Below, one piece after another: positions 53,397 to 64,000 of a stretch of DNA of 64,000 nt (its first letter is position 1; each line of letters begins with the position of its first letter). A program made the translations under genes and the position numbers. This DNA comes from Neonectria sp. B-13 (taxonomy: Eukaryota; Ascomycota; Sordariomycetes; Hypocreales; Nectriaceae). The stretch is from assembly GCA_002682825.1 (NCBI GenBank), contig NOKP01000004.1:1547607-1611606 (forward strand). Reading direction: 5' to 3'. The notes under the pieces are model-generated. The model made no database searches. It saw only the letters and a list, made by a program, of their open reading frames with translations, and had not been told where the DNA came from.

Positions 53397-53466
53397 GCGA
53401 GCCACTGGAGGAGCCACTGAGAGCCACTGGGACGCCATAGCCTGTCCACTGGTCCACTGGTCCACC
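53397..53466. repeat. GAGCCACTG and TCCACTGG tandem repeats
   Basis: Three units of GAGCCACTG(G/A) (53398-53430) and three of (G)TCCACTGG (about 53444-53463), upstream of the DUF4048 gene. Confidence 0.75.
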
Positions 53467-53803
53467 AACACCCACGGCGCCAAACCCCAATGCGCGACAC
53501 CACCGACTCGCCTCCAGCTCTCCACACCGATCTCTCCCCTTAGTCCTTACCCGCCGCCATCACTACCTGATGCCCGGTTTCCTCCTTCAACTTTGCGCCG
53601 TCCACCGTTCTTCGTCCTTTTTCTTCGATGAATATCGCCATCTAACCCAAGCCCATAACCGAGCACTCGCTGCCAGGCCCGTTGTCGCCGCCGCCAGACT
53701 GCGGCGTCGCAGAGCCTTGTGTGCTCCCGCCACTCATTTGCAGAAACGCCGACAGGTTCTTGGCTGCCGTTCTCTCAACAAGATCTTCGACCGCCGCCTC
53801 ACC

Positions 53804-55417
53804 ATGGCTTCGCATCAGGAGATCCGTCGTCGCTGCTCGGTCGCTGACCGAGTGCCCGCCGATTTAATTATGCCAATAGCGGCTGCCAACTCCAATTCAG
53901 ACACCAGCAGCCCAAGCACAACAACTTCTTCCCCTGTCGCTGCTCCTGTCCGAGATATAGCTCGTCAGGGGAAACAGCCAGAACCAACACACAGTCGCCA
54001 GAACAGCACCGCCTCAACAGCATCGATGCCTCCTCCCCCGATGTCCAGAGATGATGCCCCCAATTTCAGACGTGGTCACTCTCGTTCCAAGTCCAGCATG
54101 TGTCGGCAGGTGAACCGACTCTCGCTCACCCTCCCGATTGCGCCCCCGACCAGCGACCCGTCCCGACCGACTCCCACCTCTGCCATGTCTTCCGTGCCTC
54201 CGACGCCCATTGACTCGGCTGTCACGTCGCCTTCTGACGCCAATGAGTTCATCATTGCCATTGCCGCCCAGGAGCGACGGGTGCTGGAATTGCGTGAGGA
54301 GCTGACTCGTGCAGAGTCGAACCTGACTTTACTCAAGAAGAAATGGACCACGCAGGACGGACCTCGCAAAAGGGGCGATCCGTTTCCCCTGGAGTCGAGT
54401 CGCCCTGTGGCTCCGACTACTGACGATGATTCATCTGCCTCAAGACGCAGCGTGGACATGGACCGCAGAAAGCTTCTTCAGCAAAGTCAGCCTTCAACTC
54501 CGCAGCAAGGTCGACGGAAGGTCCTTCGCGGCGGCCATACGAGAACGCTGTCTCTCCTTTCGCCGGCGAAGGATACTGAGTTTTCTCTCCACGAGGACCT
54601 GCAGGCACCCGTCAAACTACCCACAATTGAGCGCCGGGCCGCTCAATTAACCAACCCCAACTTGTCCAAGCGGGCTTCCTGGGCGCCACGCTCGCAGCAA
54701 AACGTGGCAGGTGTTGGCCAGGTCGTCGAGGACTTTAGGCTAGGCCTAAAGGCTTTCGTCGAAGACATCCGCCAGATCACCGTCGGGGACGAGCCGATCT
54801 CGGGCCAGCAGTTTCGCACCACAGCGATTGACTACCGCAATGGCGCTCCCGGGAATCAAGATACCATCAGGCCCAGTCACCCGCTCCGACCCAAAGTGAG
54901 CACGGTGTTTGAGCCTCCCCATTCGGCTGAGTCGAGCCCGGCCCGAGGCACCAAGGTCGCCCCACAGGAGAAGTCAAAGGCTAAGAGCAAGCACTTTTCG
55001 TGGACGCCTCTCGGTCTCGATTCGCTCGACGACAACGATTGGTCTAACTGGGAGTCGCCTGCGTCTACCAAGACGTCGCGCTGGAGCGGCTCAACCATGG
55101 GGAGCAGTGGGCTCGACGACACGCCCGATGAGGAAGAGCAGAATACGACGCCCTTGTAAGTATATTCAGCTTACGATAAACCATTCACCTTGTGACATAC
55201 TGACTAGCCATATAGAAAGAAGAGGTCGACCGGCTTCGACTCCCCGCTTCTCTCCCCAAAGCTAGAGGAGATATCTAATATGGTCAACCGACTCACGCCG
55301 AGTAACATCAAGCGAACCGCGACGAACCTCATGGACGAGTGGGAAAAGTCCCTAATGGACCCCCAAAACCAACGCCAAGCCCCGGCCCGGGTCCAGAACA
55401 AGGAAAATAGTGTATAA
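53804..55417 (+). CDS. DUF4048 domain protein
   Basis: The CDS is join(53804..55155,55216..55417), 517 aa, with TT|A restoring Leu at the junction (TTPLKKRSTGF). The family DUF4048 (PF13257) is fungal and of unknown function. The protein is mostly predicted disordered, Ser/Pro/Thr-rich. Conserved-looking blocks are NFRRGHSRSKSSMCRQVNRLSLTLPI (about 86-111) and a short coiled coil at about 145-180 (DANEFIIAIAAQERRVLELREELTRAESNLTLLKKKW). Next come RRKVLRGGHTRTLSLLSP and VGQVVEDFRLGLKAFVEDIRQITVGDEPI (about 305-333). Near the C-terminus lies the Trp-containing tail KHFSWTPLGLDSLDDNDWSNWESP. The last exon adds EEISNMVNRLTPSNIKRTATNLMDEWEKSL. I chose the ATG at 53804 because sequence upstream reads as low-complexity leader; an alternative start is the ATG at 53870. 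Cellular role unknown. Confidence 0.75.
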
Positions 55418-57205
55418 CAAGCAAGAAAGCATCTTCTTGGTTTCCACGGCGCAACCGGATACATTGGAACTACACAGAGCGATCTGCACACCAAAAAAAG
55501 TACAAAACGCAAAGTTATGGCGACACACACCACCATTTTTGACGAAGACGAGGACCCGGATGCCCTCCGGAGGCGTTTGCATTCTCGCAGGATACGCTGG
55601 CTCTTGGACTGTACATTGGGAGAGGAATTTCGTTTGTTTCTGCTTGCGAGTTGCTTGGTTTTATTGTTGGATTGAGCTGGGGAAGGACTATAAAGTTGTG
55701 CGTGCGATTGTTATCTTGCTGGGATAATGATAATGAATGACCATCATGAGTGATGACTGAGGAATCGCTGTATTCCGAGTCTGAATTCGAATTACTATTA
55801 AATATGTCAAAAGCAATGGAGTTGTTAATTTTGGAGTCGAGATGTGCCTGGAAACGTGACTACGACGAATGCCAGCAAGCTTCATTTGCACAGGGATGAA
55901 TCATGATCATGAACCCTTTCCCCACGGCGGCCCGTGAGTCATGCTGCCGTGCGTTCGGTCTTGACTCTGGTGCTTCACCCGACCGTTGTCTCGCGAACAA
56001 GTGGACGACGGACGGGACGGGACCAGCGGGCATCCATTCCTCCCCCGCACAGCCGACAGCTTTATTCGGAAGCAGCCAGACGAAGGACAGAGTGAGATGC
56101 TGACGACTAGTTGGACGTACTATAAGTGAAGTGTGTTTCAGACAAAGCAAGACGTCCGCCCCCAAAAGCAGAGACTCGCGGTTACCACGGCAGCCGGAAC
56201 CTGTGTCTTGTGGCTGTGGGTGGAGGGAGATCCCGTTCATTGGGGCCGATGCGCGAAGCCCGACGGCCGAGAGGGCGATGCGGAAAAGTGGAGAAAAGAG
56301 GCCCTGGTAAGGCGGTGTGTTGTTGCACCGGGAGACGGAAGTCGGAGCTGAGATGGAAGAGAGGCTACTGCAGGTGCGAGTCAACGATGGGACCAAGCGA
56401 TTGGGGGGAAAGGCGTCAGATATCAGATCGTCTGTGAATGATCTGTAAGTAACAAGACGGCGAGATGCACGTCAGATGGGTCGGCTTGATTCAGGTGGTG
56501 CTTCCACCGAAACGGCCATATTGCTGCTATACCGGACGGTATGACTGCCCATCTCTGTATTGCATTGCCTTCTAGTCCTTTGTCTATACATTGAAAGAAT
56601 CCCGCTGTAGTAACTCAGGGTGCTTAGCTAAATGCGAGGGATTCGACACACTCAGCCACCATCCAACACTCGGATACAAGTGCCGACATAACCACATCTC
56701 CAGGCGGGCAATGCGGCATCTGACGTCACGCGGATAGATATGCGGCAGAGGATGGGGACGGGCGGGGGAATAATCAGCTCCGAGTCGTCAAAAGCGCGAC
56801 TCGTCGCAACCTAACGAATATGCAGAACCCGTTGGGTGGTATGCATTTCGCTGGCGGATGCGAATGCGAAGGGCACGTGCGAATGCAATCCCCACAACCC
56901 CGGATCAGGCCGCCTGTCGCTTGGCGATGGCTCGCATTCGATTGCGCAAAAACGGCTTTGAATCAGCCAGATGCATGACACAATGCAGATGGAATGTCAA
57001 ACGCGTCATTGATGATTGGGCTGATGAATCGACGTGGGTTTTGCTATATAAGTCGACGAGGTGCAGCCAGCTGCCGAGATCAGTTCCATCCGCCACCACC
57101 AACAAGATCATCTCTGTCGCCAAGTACCCATCACCAACGATTAATCAATACGAACAAGTTCCTAGGAGCCGACAACCCGTCGCCATCAGCGGTAAAAAGC
57201 CAACA
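55418..57205. other. DUF4048-DUF4188 intergenic region
   Basis: About 1.8 kb with no recognisable gene. Around 55700-55830 it is AT-rich, probably the 3' region of the DUF4048 transcript. The right end holds the DUF4188 promoter. A 157-codon frame (56858-57331) runs through the promoter and into exon 1 and is not supported. Confidence 0.5.
57044..57052 (+). promoter_or_regulatory. TATA box of the DUF4188 gene
   Basis: CTATATAAG lies about 155 bp upstream of the ATG at 57206, and an inverted CCAAT box (ATTGG, 57015-57019) about 30 bp further up. Both are in positions suited to a core promoter; function is inferred. Confidence 0.55.
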
Positions 57206-58131
57206 ATGAAGCACCCCGAGTTTCAGCCCAAGTTGGCCTTCACTGCTGAAGCGCTTACCTTTTTGCCAACCATCAACACCTTTGTAAGTCGAGATGGCCT
57301 CACAAACCCCAACGACGCACGTTTCGGCTAACCGTCGTGATCTAGATATTCTTCAAAGACTCCTTCAAGTTCAACACCATCGTGCTCATCGGCGCCGTCT
57401 TGCAACTCATTCTCTGTGCTATCCTGCCCCTTCGCTGGGCCGTCGTCCCCGCCATCAGTCTGCTCCTCAACTCCGTCATCACCACCATCTTTCAATCCCG
57501 CAGCGCGCTCTCCAACGAATACAAAACCCATGTCGTTCCCGGCCGCGTCACCGCCCAAGTCCCCTTCGTCCCCACTGCGACCAGCGGCTGCTTTGGCTCC
57601 CAACCCGCCGACGCATCCATCGTCGTCTTCAACATCGGCTCCCAGTTCAATCACCCGCTCGGCCTCCTCGCCCCGGGCGTCAAGGAGATGGGCGAACGCT
57701 TCGACGCCATGTTGCGCGATCTCAACGACCGCCGTGAGGACCTCGGCTTGCTGGGTGCATCGGCCTGGATAGGCGATGAGCGGAGGAGCAACAACACGAA
57801 CGGTCTTACATGTCACTTCCGCGACCTCGAGGGCCTGCACCGCTTTGCCCATGAGCCTCTGCACCGCGAAACCTGGGACTGGTTCAACTCGAAGAAGTAC
57901 CCCCACATCGGCGTCTTCCACGAGACCTACTGCGTCCCCGCCAAGTCCTACGAGACGGTGTACCTCAACTGTCGTCCCATACTGATGGGCCGGGTAACAA
58001 CTAAGGTGACGAACGAAGGAGAAGAACCTCAGTGGGCGAACGCCCTAGTAAATGCAGACACGCCTGTACTGAAGACGCAGTATTCAAGGATGTCACGGGA
58101 TGAAAGGGGGAACGTTAAAGAGGAAGTATAA
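57206..58131 (+). CDS. DUF4188 family putative monooxygenase
   Basis: The CDS is join(57206..57283,57346..58131), 287 aa. DUF4188 (PF13826) contains proteins annotated as ABM-type monooxygenases, including one of the fumagillin pathway of Aspergillus fumigatus; most members are uncharacterised. The N-terminal part (about 25-80) has two hydrophobic stretches, FKFNTIVLIGAVLQLILCAILPLRWAVVPAISLLL, that may form a membrane hairpin. The ABM-like domain follows (about 115-245). Its blocks are VVFNIGSQFNHPLGLLAPGVKEMGERFDAM, LGASAWIGDERRSNNTNGLTCHFRDLEGLHRFAHEPLHRETWDWF, and KYPHIGVFHETYCVPAKSYETVYLNCRPILMG, which are typical of the family. The His residues in HRFAHEPLHR and HIGVFHE could be functional. 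Convergent with the GH76 gene. No biosynthetic partners nearby. Substrate unknown. Confidence 0.8.
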
Positions 58132-58795
58132 GATAGTGCGTTTTTGGATATCGGGTTGGCGATTTACGCATGGGGCACCCTTCTCTTTTGAATCTTGTAC
58201 GAGTCGTTGGTTGGGAGTATCGGATGTAATATGCCGGACATTGGAAGCAGGTTTCAAGTCTGATGATGATGGTCTTGGGAGTCTTGGGAACACAGCAGCG
58301 ATTGATGTTTTAGGTATTATAGTACCTTTCTAGTTCCATGTTTGTCAATTAAGCGGTTCCGTTTGTTAGCGGCTAAAGTCTTCTCAGTTTGTACAAAATA
58401 GTTGAGGTGACGCAACAGCAATTTGCAGCAAATATCCTGCCTAATTTCATACTTGATGCTATTGGCTCTAGTTGATGGCATCATAACTTCCCTCGTGCCT
58501 CGATATGCTTTCGTCTTTTGTTTATCATCCAACCTTTCCAAAAGTACGGAGAACCCAGGCGATAGTCACAGACCGGACCTCCCTGCGAGCCCTTCAGCGA
58601 AATCGCATGGCACCGAAACAACATGCTTCACTTGAAAGAGAGATCTCTTTTTGTATCTCACACAATGTCTAGATAATGACCCAGGCTATTCTTTCCAAAT
58701 GATAGGTATACAACCCAAATGGGACTTCAACCGTTAACCCTAAACGCCTCGAAACGCCTCCAGCTCCAAGCTTGTATGCAGATTCTCTCCTCTCC
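58132..58795. other. Convergent DUF4188/GH76 3' region
   Basis: 0.66 kb between facing stop codons; moderately AT-rich, no gene recognised. Confidence 0.5.
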
Positions 58796-60270
58796 TCACG
58801 CGAACACAAATGCCGTTCCTGCCAGGACTCCTCCACACATGAGGATCGTCAATATGGCAGCTCCCGCCCTGTCCGCCGTCGTAATCTTCCTTTGATGTTT
58901 ATTCACATCGTCCGAGTCCGAGTTTCCCGCATTCGAGTTGCCCTCCGACGTTCCACCCGTCGACGACGTCACCGGCGTGCTCGCCTTCTCGATCAGCGTG
59001 TACATGACCATGGACATGGCATTCATCTGCGAGCCCACTCCCACCAGGCCGTCGTACGTCGTGTTCAGCCAGCTGAACCCGCACGCCGTGCCCGAGTGGC
59101 CCTTGAAGCCGGAGTCTGTCCCCGTGCATACCGCGACGGCCGCTTTGGCAGTCGACAGCAGCAGCGGATATATGGTTTCGTAGGTGTAGGGCGCCATCTG
59201 CGTTGTGGCCGCCAGCCAACGACCTAGGTATCCCTTGAAACTCTGCTGGTCCTGGTTGCACTGGTCGGTCTGCTCGCAGAAGTGCTCGAAGACGACGTCG
59301 CTCTTGACGAATAGAGTAACGATCTCGCTCAGCATGCCGTCCATGCGCTTCTTCCACGTACTGCTCTCGGTGAGGTTGTACATGACGGAGGCGCCGTGGA
59401 GGAAGATGCCGGCGTTGTAGCTCCACTGCGCCGTGTCGAGGGAACTGCAGTTGGTATCGCCGATGGTCACGCCGTCGTAGACCTTGTACGCGTCCGTGAT
59501 GAGCCCGGCGCCTCGCTCCCACTTCCAGATCTTGGTGGCCCAGTCCGCGTATGTGTCGTTGCCGGTGTAGCGGGCCAGGCGTGAGGCGATGTTAAAGAAG
59601 CAGCCGTTGGAGATGGTGTTCTTGTAGCTATATCCCGAGTTGAAGGTGAAGATCTGCCACCGCATGCCGCCGTCGCAGTGATCCGTGTCCCAGCGGCTGG
59701 CGTACTCGTTGAAGACGGCCTGCGCGAGGGCGAGCCACTGAGGTTCGTCGTCCGGAGGGTCGGGGAACTTGCGCTCTGCCGCGGCCATGGCCGCCATGGC
59801 CCAGAAGCCTTGGTCGTCGTTTCCTTCGGTCCTGGTCTGGTTTGTGGGCATGAAGTCCTCGTCATCTCCTGCTTGGTGCACCATACCCGTCGAGGTAATG
59901 TTGTTATAAGAGTCGTCATCCGTCATCCACCAGTAGTCGATGAGGGCGCCGAACATGGCACCGGCCTCCCACCCTGAAATCGATTAGCGACAGTTGGCGA
60001 GCTTCTTCGTCAGGGCGGCATACAGTAGTAAGGGTCTGGCAGGTTACCAGGGACATCGCCAGTGTTATTACCGGTGTAGTACTTTACTAGACCGTAGGCG
60101 ATGGTTCCAGCAGCCTCCTTGATGGATGCTATTTTCCTTCTTAGCAACTAGAAATGTAGAGACTTTAGGAAACTCGACTTACAATCATCAGTCCATGTTA
60201 CATCGATAGCACTGACAGAAGCCCCCAATAGGCCCAAGGCCAGTGATGTTGTCTGAAGTAATGATCTCAT
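58796..60270 (-). CDS. GPI-anchored GH76 endo-1,6-alpha-mannanase (Dcw1/Dfg5 type)
   Basis: The CDS is complement(join(58796..59973,60024..60128,60183..60270)), 456 aa. Dcw1/Dfg5 proteins are GPI-anchored, sit at the plasma membrane and are thought to cut and transfer GPI glycans so that cell-wall proteins become linked to glucan. A signal peptide opens the protein (MRSLLQTTSLALGLLGASVSA, cleavage about residue 21). GH76 blocks are SSIKEAAGTIAYGLVKYYTGN, WWEAGAMFGALIDYWWMT, and the catalytic double Asp N-D-D-Q (about 117-118, GNDDQGFWAMAAMAAAERKF). HCDGGMRWQIFTFNSGYSYKNTISNGCFFNIASRLARYTGN, QWSYNAGIFLHGASVMYNLT and the C-terminal SGTACGFSWLNTTYDG follow. A Ser/Gly/Asn-rich stalk and a hydrophobic tail (AGAAILTILMCGGVLAGTAFVFA) form a GPI signal, with a likely omega site near GNSNAGNSD. 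Length matches the 450-460 aa of the family. Confidence 0.93.
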
Positions 60271-63200
60271 GTTGGCGTATAAGTCGCGGAGATTTCAGCG
60301 ACCTCTGAGAGAAGCGACGATTGTGTTGTAAAGACTGAACCAACCCAGATGGATATCAATGGAAATAACGGGTTAGAGTTGACGTCGAGATCGAGTTCGT
60401 ATTCCGGCGGACGGCTAGGGGTTACCGTTAGGGTTATAGGCACAAGAGACTCGCCAGCGGATGTAGCCCAGAAAAAGAAGAAGCGGATACAAAAGAGGCA
60501 AATGCAGAAGAAACCGAGGCAAGTGCCAATAAAAGAAACGAATCCGGAGCCCTCTCTCTGGAGACGGCGACATGACGGCTGAAGAGGCATGCTTCATTAC
60601 TGTCCTGGGTCGCCAGGGCTCGCTCTGGACGGCCACGCGTCCGACACCAGCAAGCCCCCACCGTATGACGATAAAGAGCACGATGGTTGGATTCGACCAA
60701 CGTCTGAAGAGTGCCGGGCCCGTCGAGTCAAGCATCAAATCAAGGGGTGCAAGTGGCTCGGTCCACTGACAGACCAGGGAGGTTTCCAAATTACGCTAGA
60801 ATCGGCTTGGCCCTGGAACTGCAAATTGGGACCATGAAACAATTTCCCAGAGTAGAAGTAATCGAGAAGCCATGGGGGCTTCTTGCTGGTAGTCAGCCAT
60901 CATATGTGCTCTATGTTAAGCTATGTAGCGCTGACGGGAAGATGCTACATCCAAGTATGCCCTTCCAAGTTCATGGCAGGGCTAGCAAGTCAACGGCAGA
61001 GAAGTCTCTCTCAACGGATACTCGGCCGAGTGGGCATCTTGGCAATACTCCTAGTCTGGATCTCAGCAAGGGCAACTCGACAGGCGAACATGGCATGGAC
61101 ATGCGTAGTCGGTGCTCCGTACTGTCTAGAGATGAATTGGCCCCCGCCAGCTCATCTCGCGGCATCGTCGTCACAGGGACCCCCGGCACGACTGCTAACC
61201 GCCCCGGAGCGGCCAAGCCGGGAGGCGCGATTTCGGGGACTGGGCAGCTCGTTGCTTGTCTTCCTCAGCTCCGCCGACCCTTATTCTCTCTGAATGGTTA
61301 AGAAGGAAGTGTCCGCCGAAACGGACAAGAAATGCTTGGACGTCTGCCGCGTGGAAAAGGCCGACAGCGGGTCTAACGCCACGGCCCCTGCAGCTAATAC
61401 GCAACCGCGCGTACATCTACGTACGCTGCCCACGTCGCCCTCTGGTACTATCTTTGGTTTCAACCCCGTCGGCAATGGAATGCGGCTCTGACGGAAGATT
61501 GTTTAGGATTTCTTCTATGGTTCACTTTGTATCCGCTGCATTTATATTTCTACTACCCGTGGGCAGTTAAATGAAGCATGCGTTGCATCTCTGCCGCTCC
61601 GCCCACGGTGACATTGTGGGGCCGGAGACGGGTAGCCAGAATTTCCTAATTCGGACAACTACAATACATCAACCAAGTGTCATGGCATCATTCTTGACTC
61701 ATTCAATATGGGAAAGTCCAGTCTTAGACAATATTTAAAACACCTATGATTTTACTCAACACAGCTTCAAGCCTCCAGGACCATCTCTCAACCCTATACA
61801 CTAGGATCTCTCGCTCCACGCCATGTTCGAAGTGATTAATGAAATTAGTACAAACAACGAGATTGTGCCTTTACAGAAACAATACTGTTCAATGAATAAT
61901 CACATACATATTTGAGACATCCATCGAGTGCGGAGAGTGGGATCTTCCAAGAGATGTCGCTTGGCCCGGCGTCCGGTTAATGCGGCATCGTGCAGTTGCT
62001 GGCATGCCTTACCGTGTTAAACCCGCTTCGTGGAGAGGCTTTTGTTCAAAGTGTAGTTGCCGATATCCCGAAGAGGTGTACGCACGCAAGAGTTCTTTTA
62101 CATGAAACTTGGTTCCCCCAGCTTGCAGCGGTTCACCCGACGGTCCCGTCAGTATTAGGGTTTCTCAACAGAGGTACTATTAGGGCTGGGACGAGGTATC
62201 CTACCTGTTCCTGTTTCTTGAACAGCCTGCCAAGTATAGCATCGCGAATATATACCCAGGAACCACAGCCAAAGGGCAAATTCATGGATAACGAATAAAA
62301 CTTAAGTTGGCACTGTTTCCAAAGCCGTGCGTTTGAGGCTCTATCATTTACTAGTGATAGTTATGGGTACAGTTCGTCAACCCCGCGTTCTACCTCCTTT
62401 TGGGCTCCTCCGCGGGCAATGCATCAAAGAGCAAGACATGTCTTTCGGTAACAGTCTGGAAGACTCAAATTTAATGACGATGAATTAAAAATAATTGGCC
62501 TTGTAATTTGGACCTTGAGCTTCGGTCTAGGTTTTACTCGATCAATCGCTCTCCATGTGAGAGGATCGCCATTAAGATTGATCCACCCACCATGCAGCTT
62601 CAGTGCAGCGCAACTCAGTATACCTTGTGCTTAGCAGGGCTTCCCTCCATTCTTAAATAGCCCTTACTTGCAGCCCTTCTTTTTTAATCTCTTCGTGAGT
62701 CTTGCTCATCCAAACCAAATCCCTCTGGTTCCGACGTGTCCCTCACCCCCAACGTGATGAGGCGGATAAGCCCGGAAAAGCAGACAGGTTTCCGACTCCG
62801 ATGCAGGGAAATATGTCTCTAGCCTCTGGATTGCCATGCCAATTGTACGACAATACTCTGATCATAATTCCCTCACGATATGGCCAAGCGTTCAAACAGT
62901 TTCCATGCATTTCCCTGGGTTGTGCTTAAGCGGCGGGTGTGTCAAACCTCCACTTGCGGAACGGATACCTTCTTATCCGCCCTTACAGCATACCCGTCGG
63001 GTATTCTCCCTTCAGACAGGTTCGCTGCCTGTTCGGCTTGCCACCATCACGGGATTTTGCCGATCGCTGGATGCCCTTAAGCGTGCTGTCATGCGGTTCA
63101 GTCCCACCAAACCCCGCGATTCCCCCAAAACCCCCACTTGCCTGCAGCAACTCCCGGCCAAGACGTTCGTTTCTTGGCAACCTCATACTACGATATCCCG

Positions 63201-63317
63201 AGGCAAATGCTCACCTGATTCATAAACTCGCTCCTGTTCGTGTTGTTTTTGAGTTTCCCAAGACTCTGGTGTCATAGTCTGCAATCTTTGCTTGAGCACG
63301 CCTCATAAGTCGTAACC
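60271..63317. other. 3.0 kb divergent gene-free interval
   Basis: Lies between the divergent GH76 and dihydroxyacetone kinase genes. Reading frames up to 196 codons (60711-61301) look compositional and match nothing I recognise. The stretch 61640-62700 is AT-rich. A pyrimidine-rich segment precedes the kinase ATG. No tRNA, transposase or terminal repeat found. Confidence 0.5.
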
Positions 63318-64000
63318 ATGTCTGCCAAACACTTCGTCAACGACCCTACCCACCTTGTCACTTCGGCCCTCCATAGCCTCACTCTCACAAACCCCTCCAT
63401 TGCCCTCGATGTAGACAACAAGATCATCTACCGTCGCCCTTCTTCCGATGCAACTCCCCAGGTCTCAATCATCTCCGGCGGCGGCTCCGGCCACGAGCCC
63501 TCCTTTGCCGGTATGGTCGGCCGGGGCATGCTCTCGGCTGCCGTAGCCGGCAGCATCTTCGCCAGTCCCTCGGCCGAACAGATCCGCAATGCTATCACCT
63601 CGCGCGTCGACACCTCCAAGGGTGTGCTTGTCACTGTCATGAACTACACCGGAGATGTGCTCAACTTCGGCATGGCCGTCGAGAAGGCCAAGGCTGCTGG
63701 ACTGGCTGTCGAGATGGTCGTGGTAGGAGACGATGTGGGCGTCGGCCGCGCAAAGGCGGGCAAGGTCGGACGCCGTGGAATTGCGGGCACAGTGCTCGTC
63801 CACAAGATCTCCGGCGCTCTAGCAGCGTTGGGCAGGCCCCTAGACGAGGTCGCCACGATCGCCCGCTTGACAGCCGCCAATCTTGTGAGTGTGGGAGCCA
63901 GCCTGGAGCACGTCCACGTCCCAGGCCGCGGCGTAGCTACCGAAGGAGGCCTGGAGAATGGAGAGGTCGAGGTCGGAATGGGCATTCACAACGAGCCTGG
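63318..64000 (+). CDS. DAK1: Dihydroxyacetone kinase (N-terminal part, cut by window edge)
   Basis: The frame is open from ATG 63318 to the right edge (227 full codons); single-chain ATP-type enzymes are about 580-600 aa, so the DhaL half is outside. The enzyme phosphorylates dihydroxyacetone with ATP to dihydroxyacetone phosphate, detoxifying it and feeding glycerol and methanol metabolism into glycolysis. The DhaK domain starts MSAKHFVNDPTHLVTSALHSLTLTNP. Conserved substrate-site motifs are GGGSGHEPSFAGMVG (53-67), MNYTGDVLNFGMA (108-120), the GDDVGVG...GRRGIAGTVLVHK block (137-163), and GMGIHNEPG (about 220-228). The His of that last motif is the residue that in characterised Dha kinases bonds covalently to the substrate. 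The gene is divergent from GH76 over 3 kb. Confidence 0.93.
   Translation, partial: MSAKHFVNDPTHLVTSALHSLTLTNPSIALDVDNKIIYRRPSSDATPQVSIISGGGSGHEPSFAGMVGRGMLSAAVAGSIFASPSAEQIRNAITSRVDTSKGVLVTVMNYTGDVLNFGMAVEKAKAAGLAVEMVVVGDDVGVGRAKAGKVGRRGIAGTVLVHKISGALAALGRPLDEVATIARLTAANLVSVGASLEHVHVPGRGVATEGGLENGEVEVGMGIHNEP

Larger units (their letters stand above)
51519..53803. other. 2.3 kb divergent intergenic region, repeat-rich
   Basis: Lies between the ligase start and the DUF4048 start. Contains CTGTGGGAACGC repeats (52246-52281), CACGCACAGT tandem repeats (about 52533-52577), TTCATTCG repeats (52915-52962) and GAGCCACTGG/TCCACTGG repeats (53397-53466). GAATATAAAC (52813-52822) could be a core promoter for a transcript reading right into the DUF4048 gene with a leader of nearly 1 kb. 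The open frame continues upstream of the chosen DUF4048 ATG to 53570, but its composition is leader-like. Confidence 0.5.

Noticed and set aside
56858..57331. 157-codon plus-strand frame before the DUF4188 gene
   Set aside because: It runs through the promoter with its TATA box and into exon 1 and the intron; no family resemblance.
12803..58131. Secondary-metabolite cluster (FMO, 2OG oxygenase, DUF4188 protein)
   Set aside because: The three oxidative genes are 10-33 kb apart with housekeeping genes between them, and there is no polyketide synthase, peptide synthetase, terpene cyclase, transporter or cluster regulator.

Overview
This 64 kb window is nuclear DNA of a filamentous ascomycete (Pezizomycotina, most likely a Sordariomycete). 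The evidence is short introns of about 45-150 bp with GT..AG ends, CT-rich leaders, and a full set of fungal housekeeping proteins: exocyst Sec8, HID1, PET127, V-ATPase subunit A, Yih1/IMPACT, Tlg1, GLE1, SSD1, MKT1, GH76 Dcw1-type mannosidase and dihydroxyacetone kinase. I cannot fix genus or species. I resolved 19 protein-coding genes by reading exon joins across splice sites. Two are cut by the window ends, and one (MKT1) has an unresolved start codon. I found no tRNA, rRNA, CRISPR array or recognisable transposase.

Layout. 1-7.6 kb (all minus): SEC8 (truncated), a degenerate epoxide-hydrolase-like gene, and HID1, which is divergent from PET127 over 0.3 kb. 7.9-19.7 kb (all plus): PET127, a flavin monooxygenase, VMA1 with seven coding exons and no intein, and YIH1/IMPACT. 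20-27 kb (minus): a CASTOR-like ACT-domain gene, a 3.8 kb gene-free stretch, and a METTL25/RRNAD1-type methyltransferase. 27.7-30.6 kb: the Tlg1-type SNARE (+) convergent with GLE1 (-). 30.6-34.2 kb: a gene-free stretch with a dense cluster of palindromes near 33.5 kb. 34.2-41.6 kb (plus): SSD1 and a secreted Rds1/ferritin-like protein. 42.7-45.1 kb (minus): MKT1. 46.8-48.1 kb (plus): a 2OG-Fe(II) oxygenase, tail to tail with a Lig4-like ATP-dependent DNA ligase (48.2-51.5 kb, minus). 53.8-58.1 kb (plus): a DUF4048 protein and a DUF4188 putative monooxygenase, the latter convergent with GH76 (58.8-60.3 kb, minus). The window ends in the dihydroxyacetone kinase gene (+).

Themes. Several genes act after transcription: GLE1 in mRNA export, SSD1 and MKT1 in cytoplasmic mRNA control, PET127 in mitochondrial RNA processing. 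Three neighbours between 15.9 and 21.5 kb (VMA1, YIH1, CASTOR-like) belong to families tied to amino-acid sensing; whether this proximity matters is speculative. The three oxidative enzymes (FMO, 2OG oxygenase, DUF4188) are scattered, with no backbone synthase, so I do not call a metabolite cluster.

I do not see an obviously new multi-gene system. The best leads are the epoxide-hydrolase relative that lacks its expected catalytic motifs, the Lig4-like ligase with an altered motif I and no recognisable tandem BRCT tail, and the palindrome cluster near 33.5 kb.
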